Shown piece after piece: positions 32,888-39,920 of a stretch of 39,920 nucleotides of DNA. How positions within the stretch are numbered: position 1 is the stretch's first letter; the number at the start of each line of letters is the position of its first letter. A program made the position numbers and the translations under genes. This stretch comes from Robiginitomaculum sp. (GTDB taxonomy: Bacteria; Pseudomonadota; Alphaproteobacteria; Caulobacterales; Maricaulaceae), in the NCBI GenBank assembly GCA_026982415.1, contig JALSHE010000112.1:1-39920 (forward strand). Reading direction: 5' to 3'. The notes below the pieces were generated by a model. The model saw nothing but the letters and a program-made list of their open reading frames with translations. It searched no databases and was not told the DNA's origin.

Positions 32888-35101
32888 CTAGAAGAAACTG
32901 CCGATAGAAAAGTACAGGGACGCATTGCCTTTATCATTATAGCCGATACCAACGAATACTGGCCCCAAGGGTGATTTCATGCCTGCAAAAACACTGCTTG
33001 CATAAATCGCCTGATCAAGGCTGATTTTATCAAAGGATTGATAGACATTCCCCGCCTCTAAAGACGCCCCAATATAGAGCGGAAAATCAAACAATGTTGC
33101 TTTCTCGTTCAAACGGTAAAAATATGTGCCTAGTACCATAGCCGCATACTGCCCGGATATTTCGTCCTCACTAAACCCAGATAGCGATAAAAAACCACCA
33201 AGGTTTGATGTGCCAATGAGGTTAGCATCCCTGCCTGTTGCACCGCTGAGACGCGTGCCAATTCCGAGGGTATGTCGCCCAGAAGTGAACGGCTTAAACG
33301 CGTTTAGGCTGGACTGGTTATACTGGGTATCCCCACCCAAAAAAGTGTCGTGGATTTGGTACTCTGCTATAACCAATGTCCCCTTTGTAGGAAATGAAAG
33401 ACTATCCAAAGTATCTAGTGTTGCTCGCGCCAAGATGAAACTGTCATCGAGTTTGAAAGAACTGATCCCGAGAGAATTATCGGTAAAGCTGAGTTTAATT
33501 TTGGACTTGGTTACGCCGCCGCGCAATTCTCCCCAGCGACCAAACAACATGCCACCTTGGGCGCTTGCACCAACGCCCAGTGTTTTAATATCGCCGCGCC
33601 GCCTATCTTGGTCATCAAAAAACTCACTCTTATCCCTCAATAAAAACAAGGACGGTTCTACGAAAAACCTTTGCTTCGCGCCGATTGGTTGGTGGAATTC
33701 CGAGATACCTTCTAGCGTATCGCCAAGCGTAATCTCGGCGCGCCACTCCCCACCCCATTGATTGACCTGCGGTTTGGTGTAGGAAACACCCAATTTAAAC
33801 GACGACGTGTTTTCCAAATTAGAATCCAGTTGTACCCCGAATTTAAAATACCCGTCACTACTTTCATTAACTTTTCCGTCTATTAACAAAACGCTTTGCC
33901 CATCTTGTTCTTCAATTTTATAGGTAATCCGGTCATACAGACCGTCGCCGTAGAGGCGGTCAATATCCCGGTTAAGCCTTGCCGGATCAAATATTTCGCC
34001 AGGTTTAACAGAAATGCCTGAACGCAAGATTGTGTCCGAAAGTTTCGAATTTTGTGTAATATGTACCTCGTTAATAACGGGCCTCTTTTGGGGCACTGCC
34101 AGTCGAGACAAAAGATGCTGCAACCATGCGCGGTCATCAAGACGAAGTGCTACCAGTTTCGGCAAAACCTGCCGGGCCGCTATGGCACCCTGTTCAGACA
34201 TATTGGCCGCTTGGTCAAAACTAGCAGCGCTCATACCCTCTAAAATTGGTTCTATCAACACGTCGTCCTTTGTCAGAGAATCTATACGAATTTGGGTATT
34301 TGCCTTGGTGAGAATAATTTGTGTCTGACGCAAAACCTCTATGAAATTCCCGATTTCTCCAGCCGGTTTTGGATCCGTGCCCACATTAACAACAATGACA
34401 ATATCTGCGCCCATAGCCCGCGCCAAGTCAACTGGCACATTATTGACCAAACCACCGTCTATTAAATGTTTGCCGTCCCGTTCTACTGGCGGGATAAGCC
34501 CGGGTATTGCCATAGATGCAAAGACCGCCGAAGCTAGATCCCCATCCTCCATCACGACCGCTTCACCCGTACCGAGATCGGTCGCTACCAATTTAAATGG
34601 GATAGGCAAGTCTTCAAATTTGCCTATAGACCGGGTTTCAGATAATAAATTGGACAGTTCCAAAAACAGGTTTTGCCCTTGTATTATCCCTTGCGGTAAA
34701 ATAATTTTACCGTCTTTGAAAGTGACTTTGTAGTCGGTTAGAAACCCAAATTCATCTGCCTTACGCCGAAATGTCGAACGACTGCGCGCGGTTTTATCGT
34801 TAAAGACACTGTGCCAATCCATCTCTGTTGTGATGTTTTCAAGCTCGTCCGCGCTATACCCAGACGCATAAAGCGCCCCGACAATCGCCCCCATAGACGT
34901 ACCCGCAACCACATCGACAGGGATTTGGTTTTCTTCCAAAACCCGGATAACCCCCACATGGGCAAGTCCTTTAGCCCCACCGCCGCCGAGAACCAAGCCA
35001 ACAGTGGGTCTGTCCTTGGTTTTATGGCTAGGTTGCGCAGAAACGCTGATGCTACCAAACAAAACGACGACCAGTAAAAATGATAATAATGTGCGAATCA
35101 T
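32888..35101 (-). CDS. Patatin-like phospholipase with POTRA and beta-barrel domains (type Vd secretion)
   Basis: A 737-residue self-secreted lipase of the PlpD type. A signal peptide of about 22 residues ends in VSA. The patatin domain follows: oxyanion hole GGGGAKG (39-45), nucleophile elbow GTSMG with Ser69, and catalytic Asp215 in IDGGLVNNVP. A POTRA-like domain lies at about 345-425 ('INEVHITQNSKLSDTILRSGISVKPGEIFDPARLNRDIDRLYGDGLYDRITYKIEE' region), then an Omp85-like C-terminal barrel that ends in 'SLYFSIGSFF' with a terminal aromatic. The patatin part should be exported through its own barrel. The genomic neighbours do not clarify its role; it may attack host, competitor or own lipids. 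Confidence 0.92.
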   Translation of the reverse strand: MIRTLLSFLLVVVLFGSISVSAQPSHKTKDRPTVGLVLGGGGAKGLAHVGVIRVLEENQIPVDVVAGTSMGAIVGALYASGYSADELENITTEMDWHSVFNDKTARSRSTFRRKADEFGFLTDYKVTFKDGKIILPQGIIQGQNLFLELSNLLSETRSIGKFEDLPIPFKLVATDLGTGEAVVMEDGDLASAVFASMAIPGLIPPVERDGKHLIDGGLVNNVPVDLARAMGADIVIVVNVGTDPKPAGEIGNFIEVLRQTQIILTKANTQIRIDSLTKDDVLIEPILEGMSAASFDQAANMSEQGAIAARQVLPKLVALRLDDRAWLQHLLSRLAVPQKRPVINEVHITQNSKLSDTILRSGISVKPGEIFDPARLNRDIDRLYGDGLYDRITYKIEEQDGQSVLLIDGKVNESSDGYFKFGVQLDSNLENTSSFKLGVSYTKPQVNQWGGEWRAEITLGDTLEGISEFHQPIGAKQRFFVEPSLFLLRDKSEFFDDQDRRRGDIKTLGVGASAQGGMLFGRWGELRGGVTKSKIKLSFTDNSLGISSFKLDDSFILARATLDTLDSLSFPTKGTLVIAEYQIHDTFLGGDTQYNQSSLNAFKPFTSGRHTLGIGTRLSGATGRDANLIGTSNLGGFLSLSGFSEDEISGQYAAMVLGTYFYRLNEKATLFDFPLYIGASLEAGNVYQSFDKISLDQAIYASSVFAGMKSPLGPVFVGIGYNDKGNASLYFSIGSFF

Positions 35102-35203
35102 TGCGAATCCATAGATATTTTAGCGCACCGTATTTTCTCAAGGTTAACGCAGTGTTGCAAAATTGTATTGTGATAAACTGGAAAGTGTGACAAGAGCCGC
35201 CAC

Positions 35204-36904
35204 ATGACTGAACTAAAATCAGAACTTTTGATGCCTGCGGGCAATCTGGACAAGCTTAAAACGGCTGTGCTTTACGGTGCGGACGCTATCTATCTCGGTA
35301 CGCCCGATATGTCCCTGCGCACCAAATCCGAGTTTTCCTTGGAGCAAATCCGCGAGGGCATTGAATTTGCCCATGCTCGTGGCAAACGGATTTATCTGAC
35401 GCTCAACCTGTTCTCCCACAACAAAGATGTACCCAAGCTAGAAGAATATGTGGAGACCATCAAAGAATTATCACCGGACGGCGTAATCATTGCCGACCCC
35501 GGCGTGTTCCAATATGTCAAAACCCATGCACCGGATGTGCCCCTACATGTCTCGACCCAAGCCAATGTTTGCTCTTGGATGTCTGTGAAATTTTGGGAAG
35601 ATATGGGGGCAGATTTATGCGTCCTCGCCCGCGAAGTCTCGTTCGCAGAATTGACCGAAATCCGCGAAAAATGCCCGGATATTAAGCTGGAAGCCTTCGT
35701 CCACGGTGCCATGTGCATGACCTATTCTGGGCGCTGTTTACTGTCCAATTTTATGTCAGAACGCGGTGCCAACCAAGGCAATTGCGCCAATTCTTGCCGT
35801 TGGGGCTACAAAGTCCATTTGCGTCTGAAAGACGGCACAATCGAAGAATTGGAAATCACCGAAGACAATAGGGATATGTTCGAGTTCTTGCTTGAAGAGG
35901 GTCACCGCCCCGGTGATTTCATGCCCATAGAAGAGAGCAATGACGCAGCTTATATCTTAAATTCCAAAGACTTATGTCTAATGCCTAAACTAGATGAGTA
36001 TCTGGCGCTCGGTGTGGATAGTCTGAAAGTCGAGGGCCGGGGCAAGTCTGTTTATTACGTCGCCGTCGTAGCTCGCGCTTACCGTGCGGCTATGGATGAT
36101 TGGGCGCGGGATCCTGAAAACTTCAATCCCAAGCCCTATATGAACGAACTGATGAATGTGAGCAATCGGGGCTTCACCCTCGCCTTTCACGATGGCCGCC
36201 TGACCAATTACGGCCATAATTACGAGCAAACCCAAACCCTTGGCGCATGGGAATTTGCTGGCTCTATTATCGAAGTCGACGACGAAGCTTTTTATCTTGG
36301 TGTTAAAAACAAGCTGCAAGCTGGTGATGTCATGGAGTTTTTGCCACCGGACGGTAAGGAAACAGTTCTCCTGCGTCTCTACGAATTTGATAATGTCGCA
36401 GACAGAGCCGGAATCATTAACAAAGACTATCCCGGCATAAAAACCGAAGTCGTCCACGCAGGTATCAAGCCCGTCATACGCATTCCGTTCGATTTGTTTG
36501 ATAAAGAAAATCTGGACAAGTTGAAAGCCCGTATGCCTGTCGGAACCGTAGTGCGCAAAGAAACACTCCTGACCGAAGCGCAGTGGAACCGCGTCAAGCT
36601 AGACAAAGTCGCCCAACGCCTAGAAGTCTCAGGCCGCACAGACGACCCCGAAAACCCGCTTTATGTGCGCCGCCGTAATGCCCTTAAAAAATCCGTGGCC
36701 GAAGCCAATAAAACCCGCAAACCCAAGGTCAACCCAAAACTCGGCCTAGACGGCTGCTGCGGACGCGGCTGTAATGGCTGCCTCATGTTCTGGAACGACC
36801 CGGCCTATGCCAAAGCACGGGATTTAATGGCGAGCAAAAAGCAAGGCCAAATGCTCGATAAAGACATGCGCGAAGACATTTCTACGATTGCAGCGGCAGA
36901 GTAG
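35204..36904 (+). CDS. U32 family peptidase-like protein (TrhP/YrrO-type tRNA hydroxylation)
   Basis: A 566-residue protein of the U32 'peptidase' family, whose characterised members (TrhP in E. coli, YrrO/YrrN in Bacillus) help make 5-hydroxyuridine at tRNA position 34, with a probable Fe-S cluster. It begins 'ELLMPAGNLDKLKTAVLYGADAIYLG', includes 'VSTQANVCSWMSVKFWEDMGA' and four cysteines (171, 178, 194, 198) in the AMCMTYSGRCLLS...CANSC pattern that is the family signature. The C-terminal end carries another Cys-rich segment, GCCGRGCNGCLMFW, which may bind metal. Its stop abuts the metK stop on the other strand with no gap. Confidence 0.9.
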   Translation: MTELKSELLMPAGNLDKLKTAVLYGADAIYLGTPDMSLRTKSEFSLEQIREGIEFAHARGKRIYLTLNLFSHNKDVPKLEEYVETIKELSPDGVIIADPGVFQYVKTHAPDVPLHVSTQANVCSWMSVKFWEDMGADLCVLAREVSFAELTEIREKCPDIKLEAFVHGAMCMTYSGRCLLSNFMSERGANQGNCANSCRWGYKVHLRLKDGTIEELEITEDNRDMFEFLLEEGHRPGDFMPIEESNDAAYILNSKDLCLMPKLDEYLALGVDSLKVEGRGKSVYYVAVVARAYRAAMDDWARDPENFNPKPYMNELMNVSNRGFTLAFHDGRLTNYGHNYEQTQTLGAWEFAGSIIEVDDEAFYLGVKNKLQAGDVMEFLPPDGKETVLLRLYEFDNVADRAGIINKDYPGIKTEVVHAGIKPVIRIPFDLFDKENLDKLKARMPVGTVVRKETLLTEAQWNRVKLDKVAQRLEVSGRTDDPENPLYVRRRNALKKSVAEANKTRKPKVNPKLGLDGCCGRGCNGCLMFWNDPAYAKARDLMASKKQGQMLDKDMREDISTIAAAE

Positions 36905-38098
36905 TTACAAAGCCGCTTTCAGCGCATCTACCAGATCCGTTTTTTCCCATGAAAACCCGCCATCACTATCTGGTGTGCGGCCAAAATGGCCGTAGGCGGA
37001 TGTGCGGGCGTATATTGGTTTGTTAAGCTGTAAATGCTCGCGAATACCGCGCGGGGTTAGGTTCATAACTTCGCGGATTGCGCGTTCTAATTCGGTCTCG
37101 CTAACTTGTCCTTTGCCGCCCATATCCACATAAATGGATGTTGGGTTGGCAACACCGATTGCGTAGGAAAGCTGGATATTTACCCAATCAGAAATCCCCG
37201 CCGCAACAATGTTTTTCGCCAGATACCGCGCCGCATAGGCTGCGCTACGGTCAACTTTGGTCGGGTCTTTGCCAGAGAACGCGCCGCCGCCGTGGGGGGC
37301 TGCACCGCCGTATGTATCGACGATGATTTTACGCCCCGTAAGGCCGCTATCTCCGTCTGGCCCGCCAATGACGAATTTGCCCGTCGGGTTTATGTGCCAG
37401 ATGGTGTCGTCGGTTATCCAGCCGTCTGGTAGTTCTTCGTAAATGTATGGTTTGACCAATTCTGCTACGTCTTCGGAGCACATATCCGCGTCCAGATGTT
37501 GGGTCGAAAGCACGATAGCCGACGCACCTACGGGCTTGCCGTTTTCGTAACGCACCGTGACCTGGCTTTTGCTATCGGGCCCAAGCTGGGTCTTGCCCTC
37601 AAGCTTGCGGGCTTTGGCAATGCGTTGCAAAATTTTGTGACTGTAATAAACGGGCGCAGGCATAAGCGCCGGGGTCTCGTTACAGGCATAGCCAAACATA
37701 ATGCCTTGGTCGCCTGCGCCCTCCTCGGCGTGCATGCCGCAGCCATCGTCCACACCTTGGGCAATATCTGCGCTTTGGGCATGGAGGAGAATATCAATAT
37801 CCGCCGTGTTCCAATGAAAACCATCTTGCTCATAACCAATGTCTTTGATGGCTTGGCGGGCAACGTCGATAATCATGTCATTGGTGATTTTATCAGAGCC
37901 ACGCGTTTCGCCCGCTATCACCACTTTGTTGGTGGTGGTTAGGGTTTCCGCCGCAACACGCACATCCCAAGGGGACATGCCGTCCTTGACGCTCTCGCGG
38001 AAAAACAGATCGACGATTTCGTCTGAAATCCTGTCGGCGACTTTATCCGGATGGCCTTCGGAAACCGATTCGGATGTAAATTCGTAATGTTGGCGCAT
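36905..38098 (-). CDS. metK: S-adenosylmethionine synthase
   Basis: MetK makes S-adenosylmethionine from methionine and ATP. The 397-residue protein includes '[20 protein letters not shown]' at the N-terminus, '[15 protein letters not shown]' and '[29 protein letters not shown]', the key substrate-binding stretches. A strong ribosome site (GAGGAG) stands 7 nt before the ATG. It is 96 nt downstream of ahcY on the same strand; the gap includes a GGCGGTG/CACCGCC hairpin but no SAM riboswitch that I recognise. Confidence 0.98.
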   Translation of the reverse strand: MRQHYEFTSESVSEGHPDKVADRISDEIVDLFFRESVKDGMSPWDVRVAAETLTTTNKVVIAGETRGSDKITNDMIIDVARQAIKDIGYEQDGFHWNTADIDILLHAQSADIAQGVDDGCGMHAEEGAGDQGIMFGYACNETPALMPAPVYYSHKILQRIAKARKLEGKTQLGPDSKSQVTVRYENGKPVGASAIVLSTQHLDADMCSEDVAELVKPYIYEELPDGWITDDTIWHINPTGKFVIGGPDGDSGLTGRKIIVDTYGGAAPHGGGAFSGKDPTKVDRSAAYAARYLAKNIVAAGISDWVNIQLSYAIGVANPTSIYVDMGGKGQVSETELERAIREVMNLTPRGIREHLQLNKPIYARTSAYGHFGRTPDSDGGFSWEKTDLVDALKAAL

Positions 38099-38157
38099 AA
38101 TACGCTCCTCAGGTTTTAAGGCTCTTCGCTTTTTATTATTATTCTAAGGGCAGTTTT

Positions 38158-38184
38158 GGCGGTGCAAAATTACACCGCCGTTTT
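38158..38184 (+). terminator. Hairpin between metK and ahcY
   Basis: GGCGGTG (38158-38164) pairs with CACCGCC (38173-38179) and is followed by GTTTT only on the plus strand. On the minus strand, in the direction of the ahcY-metK genes, no U tract follows. It may therefore protect the ahcY mRNA 3' end, or act weakly as a terminator against plus-strand transcription. Confidence 0.45.
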
Positions 38185-38194
38185 GGTGTTTTCT

Positions 38195-39505
38195 TTAATA
38201 ACGATAATGATCCGGCTTATAAGGCCCTTCTACTGGAAGACCCAAATATTCAGATTGTTCATCGGACAGCTTAGTCAGTTTTGCACCCAGTTTGGCAAGA
38301 TGCAATTCCGCGACTTTTTCGTCCAGATGCTTTGGAAGCACATAAACTTTATTCTCGTAATTCTTATGGTTTTCCCAAAGTTCAATTTGCGCCAGAACCT
38401 GATTGGTGAAGCTGGCCGACATAACGAAACTAGGATGACCCGTACCGCAACCAAGATTAACCAAACGCCCTTCGGCCAAAATGATCAGGCGTTTTCCGTC
38501 CGGGAACACCACTTCATCGACTTGGGGCTTTACATTATCCCACTCATAATTGCGCAGGGCTTCGATTTGAATTTCGCTGTCGAAATGCCCGATATTGCAG
38601 ACGATTGCCCGGTCTTTCATCTCGCGCATATGCTCGACCGTAATCACGTCTTTATTACCCGTGGCGGTCACAAAAATATCGCAGACCGGAGCCGCCTCTT
38701 CCATGGTTACAACCTCGTATCCTTCCATAGCGGCTTGCAGAGCGCAAATCGGATCTATCTCGGTGACTTTAACCCGCGCACCTTGGGAGCGCAGGCTCTC
38801 GGCGGAGCCTTTGCCCACATCACCAAAGCCGCAAATAACGGCGGTTTTACCCGATAGCATAACATCGGTCGCCCGCTTGATACTATCGACCAAGCTTTCT
38901 TTACAGCCGTAAAGATTATCGAATTTAGATTTGGTAACGCTGTCATTAACATTGATAGCAGGCACAACCAATTTGCCGGCTTTTTCCATTTGGTACAGAC
39001 GCATAACGCCCGTAGTGGTTTCTTCGGACAGCCCCTTAACGTCTTTCATGAGTTCGGGATAGTCTTCGTGCATCAACACGGTGAGGTCACCGCCGTCGTC
39101 CAAAATCATATTCGGCGTCCATCCATCTGGCCCTTTAATCGTGGCATGGATACATTCCCAAAACTCGTCGTCGGTCAAGCCTTTCCAGGCAAAAACCGGA
39201 ACACCTGTCGCGGCAATGGCTGCCGCCGCTTGGTCCTGGGTCGAGAAAATATTACAAGACGACCAGCGCACCGTCGCGCCGAGCGCTGTCAGAGTTTCGA
39301 TGAGAACCGCAGTTTGGATTGTCATATGTAGACAGCCCGCAATGCGCGCGCCTTTGAGTGGTTGGCTTTCGCCGAACTCTTCGCGTAGGGACATCAATCC
39401 CGGCATTTCCGTCTCGGCGATATTAATTTCTTTGCGACCCCAATCGGCTAAGGAAATATCCGCAACCTTGTAGTCATTGCTCTGGGCATTTTGTGTATTT
39501 GGCAT
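38195..39505 (-). CDS. ahcY: Adenosylhomocysteinase
   Basis: AhcY splits S-adenosylhomocysteine into adenosine and homocysteine and so lifts product inhibition of methyltransferases. The 436-residue protein has '[29 protein letters not shown]' near the N-terminus, the NAD-binding loop '[21 protein letters not shown]', and '[11 protein letters not shown]'. The C-terminus '[10 protein letters not shown]' is the conserved Lys/Tyr end that caps NAD in the partner subunit. With metK next in line, it forms a SAM-cycle pair. Confidence 0.98.
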   Translation of the reverse strand: MPNTQNAQSNDYKVADISLADWGRKEINIAETEMPGLMSLREEFGESQPLKGARIAGCLHMTIQTAVLIETLTALGATVRWSSCNIFSTQDQAAAAIAATGVPVFAWKGLTDDEFWECIHATIKGPDGWTPNMILDDGGDLTVLMHEDYPELMKDVKGLSEETTTGVMRLYQMEKAGKLVVPAINVNDSVTKSKFDNLYGCKESLVDSIKRATDVMLSGKTAVICGFGDVGKGSAESLRSQGARVKVTEIDPICALQAAMEGYEVVTMEEAAPVCDIFVTATGNKDVITVEHMREMKDRAIVCNIGHFDSEIQIEALRNYEWDNVKPQVDEVVFPDGKRLIILAEGRLVNLGCGTGHPSFVMSASFTNQVLAQIELWENHKNYENKVYVLPKHLDEKVAELHLAKLGAKLTKLSDEQSEYLGLPVEGPYKPDHYRY

Positions 39506-39640
39506 GTATTTTATCCTTGTGCCGACAATCCGGCTTATAGTGTAAATCAGTTGCGGACGATATAAGGATATTTCCCTTTGTACGCAATGGTTTGTTGTGT
39601 CACACCTGTGTTATTAGTGTTGTGATAAATTGTCTTAGTC

Positions 39641-39920
39641 TTGGAGAGAAAAATACCGAAAGTATCCATCATAATTGTCAATTATAATGCCGGGGAATGG
39701 CTCGCTCGCTGTATTGCATCTGTTCAGTCACAGAGCGAGCCGGATTTCGAGTGTTTTATCGTCGATAATGGCTCCACCGACGGCTCTATGGCAACATTAC
39801 CAAAGCTGGATGACCGCTTTATCCTTATGGAACTCGGAGAGAATACCGGGTTTGCCGCCGCCAATAACAAGGCCGCCAAATTAGCCCAAGCACCTTGGTT
39901 GGCTCTCTTAAACCCGGATG
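39641..39920 (+). CDS. Glycosyltransferase family 2, partial (cut by window edge)
   Basis: The start of a rhamnosyltransferase-like (COG1216) GT2 protein that runs off the window end. From 39662 the translation reads VSIIIVNYNAGEWLARCIAS, then IVDNGSTDGS and ENTGFAAANN, and the last residues are LLNPD; these are the nucleotide-sugar-binding start, D-x-x-S-x-D-x-S, and N-x-G-F-A-x-x-N motifs. There is no in-frame ATG or GTG. The only usual start is TTG at 39641, which lacks a ribosome site; a GGAGAG at 39643-39648 would fit an ATA at 39653. It is probably the first gene of a polysaccharide region to the right. Confidence 0.85.
   Translation, partial: MERKIPKVSIIIVNYNAGEWLARCIASVQSQSEPDFECFIVDNGSTDGSMATLPKLDDRFILMELGENTGFAAANNKAAKLAQAPWLALLNPD

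Noticed and set aside
38099-38194. SAM riboswitch (SAM-II or other) before metK
   Set aside because: The 96-nt ahcY-metK gap contains only a simple hairpin and a ribosome site. No conserved riboswitch core was found.
39506-39640. SAH riboswitch before ahcY
   Set aside because: The leader shows a small GCCG/CGGC stem but none of the conserved SAH aptamer pattern that I remember.
1-39920. CRISPR array, phage genes, toxin-antitoxin pair or biosynthetic cluster
   Set aside because: No regularly spaced direct repeats, integrase, portal or terminase genes, and no recognisable toxin or antitoxin pair were found on either strand.

Overview
This window is a stretch of mostly core, housekeeping chromosome from an alphaproteobacterium. 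The evidence is the plsX-fabH-ihfA-MerR block with a CBP3-like cytochrome bc1 chaperone and a BamE lipoprotein beside it, the glyA-nrdR-nusB-thiL block, a TIGR01459-type HAD gene near ribF, heme A synthase of the alphaproteobacterial/mitochondrial type, and the rimP-nusA-rnpM-infB-rbfA operon. Base composition looks balanced by eye and many genes end in moderately A/T-rich spacers. A marine, stalked-type lineage (Hyphomonadales/Maricaulales, for example relatives of Hellea or Robiginitomaculum) would fit, but that placement is inference and not proved by the sequence.

Layout. 0.1-1.0 kb: a small P-loop kinase, a short unidentified reading frame, and tRNA-Glu. 1.1-5.4 kb (minus): recJ, a small lipoprotein, argC, and the ribosomal pair rplM-rpsI with its own promoter and terminator. 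5.6-6.6 kb (plus): an unidentified lipoprotein that ends inside the end of heme A synthase ctaA. 7.7-11.6 kb (minus): tRNA-Pro, MerR regulator, ihfA, fabH, plsX, CBP3-like chaperone. 11.7-12.2 kb (plus): bamE with a clear terminator. 12.3-15.9 kb (minus): rpoZ, glyA, nrdR, nusB, thiL. 16.1-20.0 kb (minus): the cytochrome c maturation operon ccmFGHI, all joined by 4-nt overlaps. 20.1-24.7 kb (minus): dnaN-recF, a HAD phosphatase, a MaoC-like hydratase, ribF. 25.1-31.6 kb (plus): a promoter and terminator-like leader followed by rimP, nusA, a YlxR/L7Ae fusion, infB and rbfA. 31.6-35.1 kb (minus): a decayed ISAs1 transposase fragment, folE, a DUF1499 protein and a large patatin-type self-secreted phospholipase. 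35.2-39.9 kb: a U32 family protein (plus), metK and ahcY (minus) and the start of a family 2 glycosyltransferase (plus) cut by the window edge.

How the genes work together. The metK/ahcY pair runs the S-adenosylmethionine cycle. glyA and folE feed one-carbon and folate metabolism. ctaA and the ccm genes build heme-containing respiratory proteins, and the CBP3-like protein helps assemble the bc1 complex. fabH and plsX start fatty acid and phospholipid synthesis. rimP, infB, rbfA, rpsI and rplM serve the ribosome, while nusA, nusB and rpoZ serve RNA polymerase.

No phage, CRISPR array, defence island or clearly new multi-gene system is visible. The less ordinary signals are in the gaps: a terminator-like leader before rimP, competing inverted repeats before infB, a REP-like inverted pair between infB and rbfA, an ISAs1 remnant after rbfA, and a glycosyltransferase without a normal start codon. 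Several familiar operon partners are missing from their usual places (ribDEH, the DUF177 gene, truB, ccmE).
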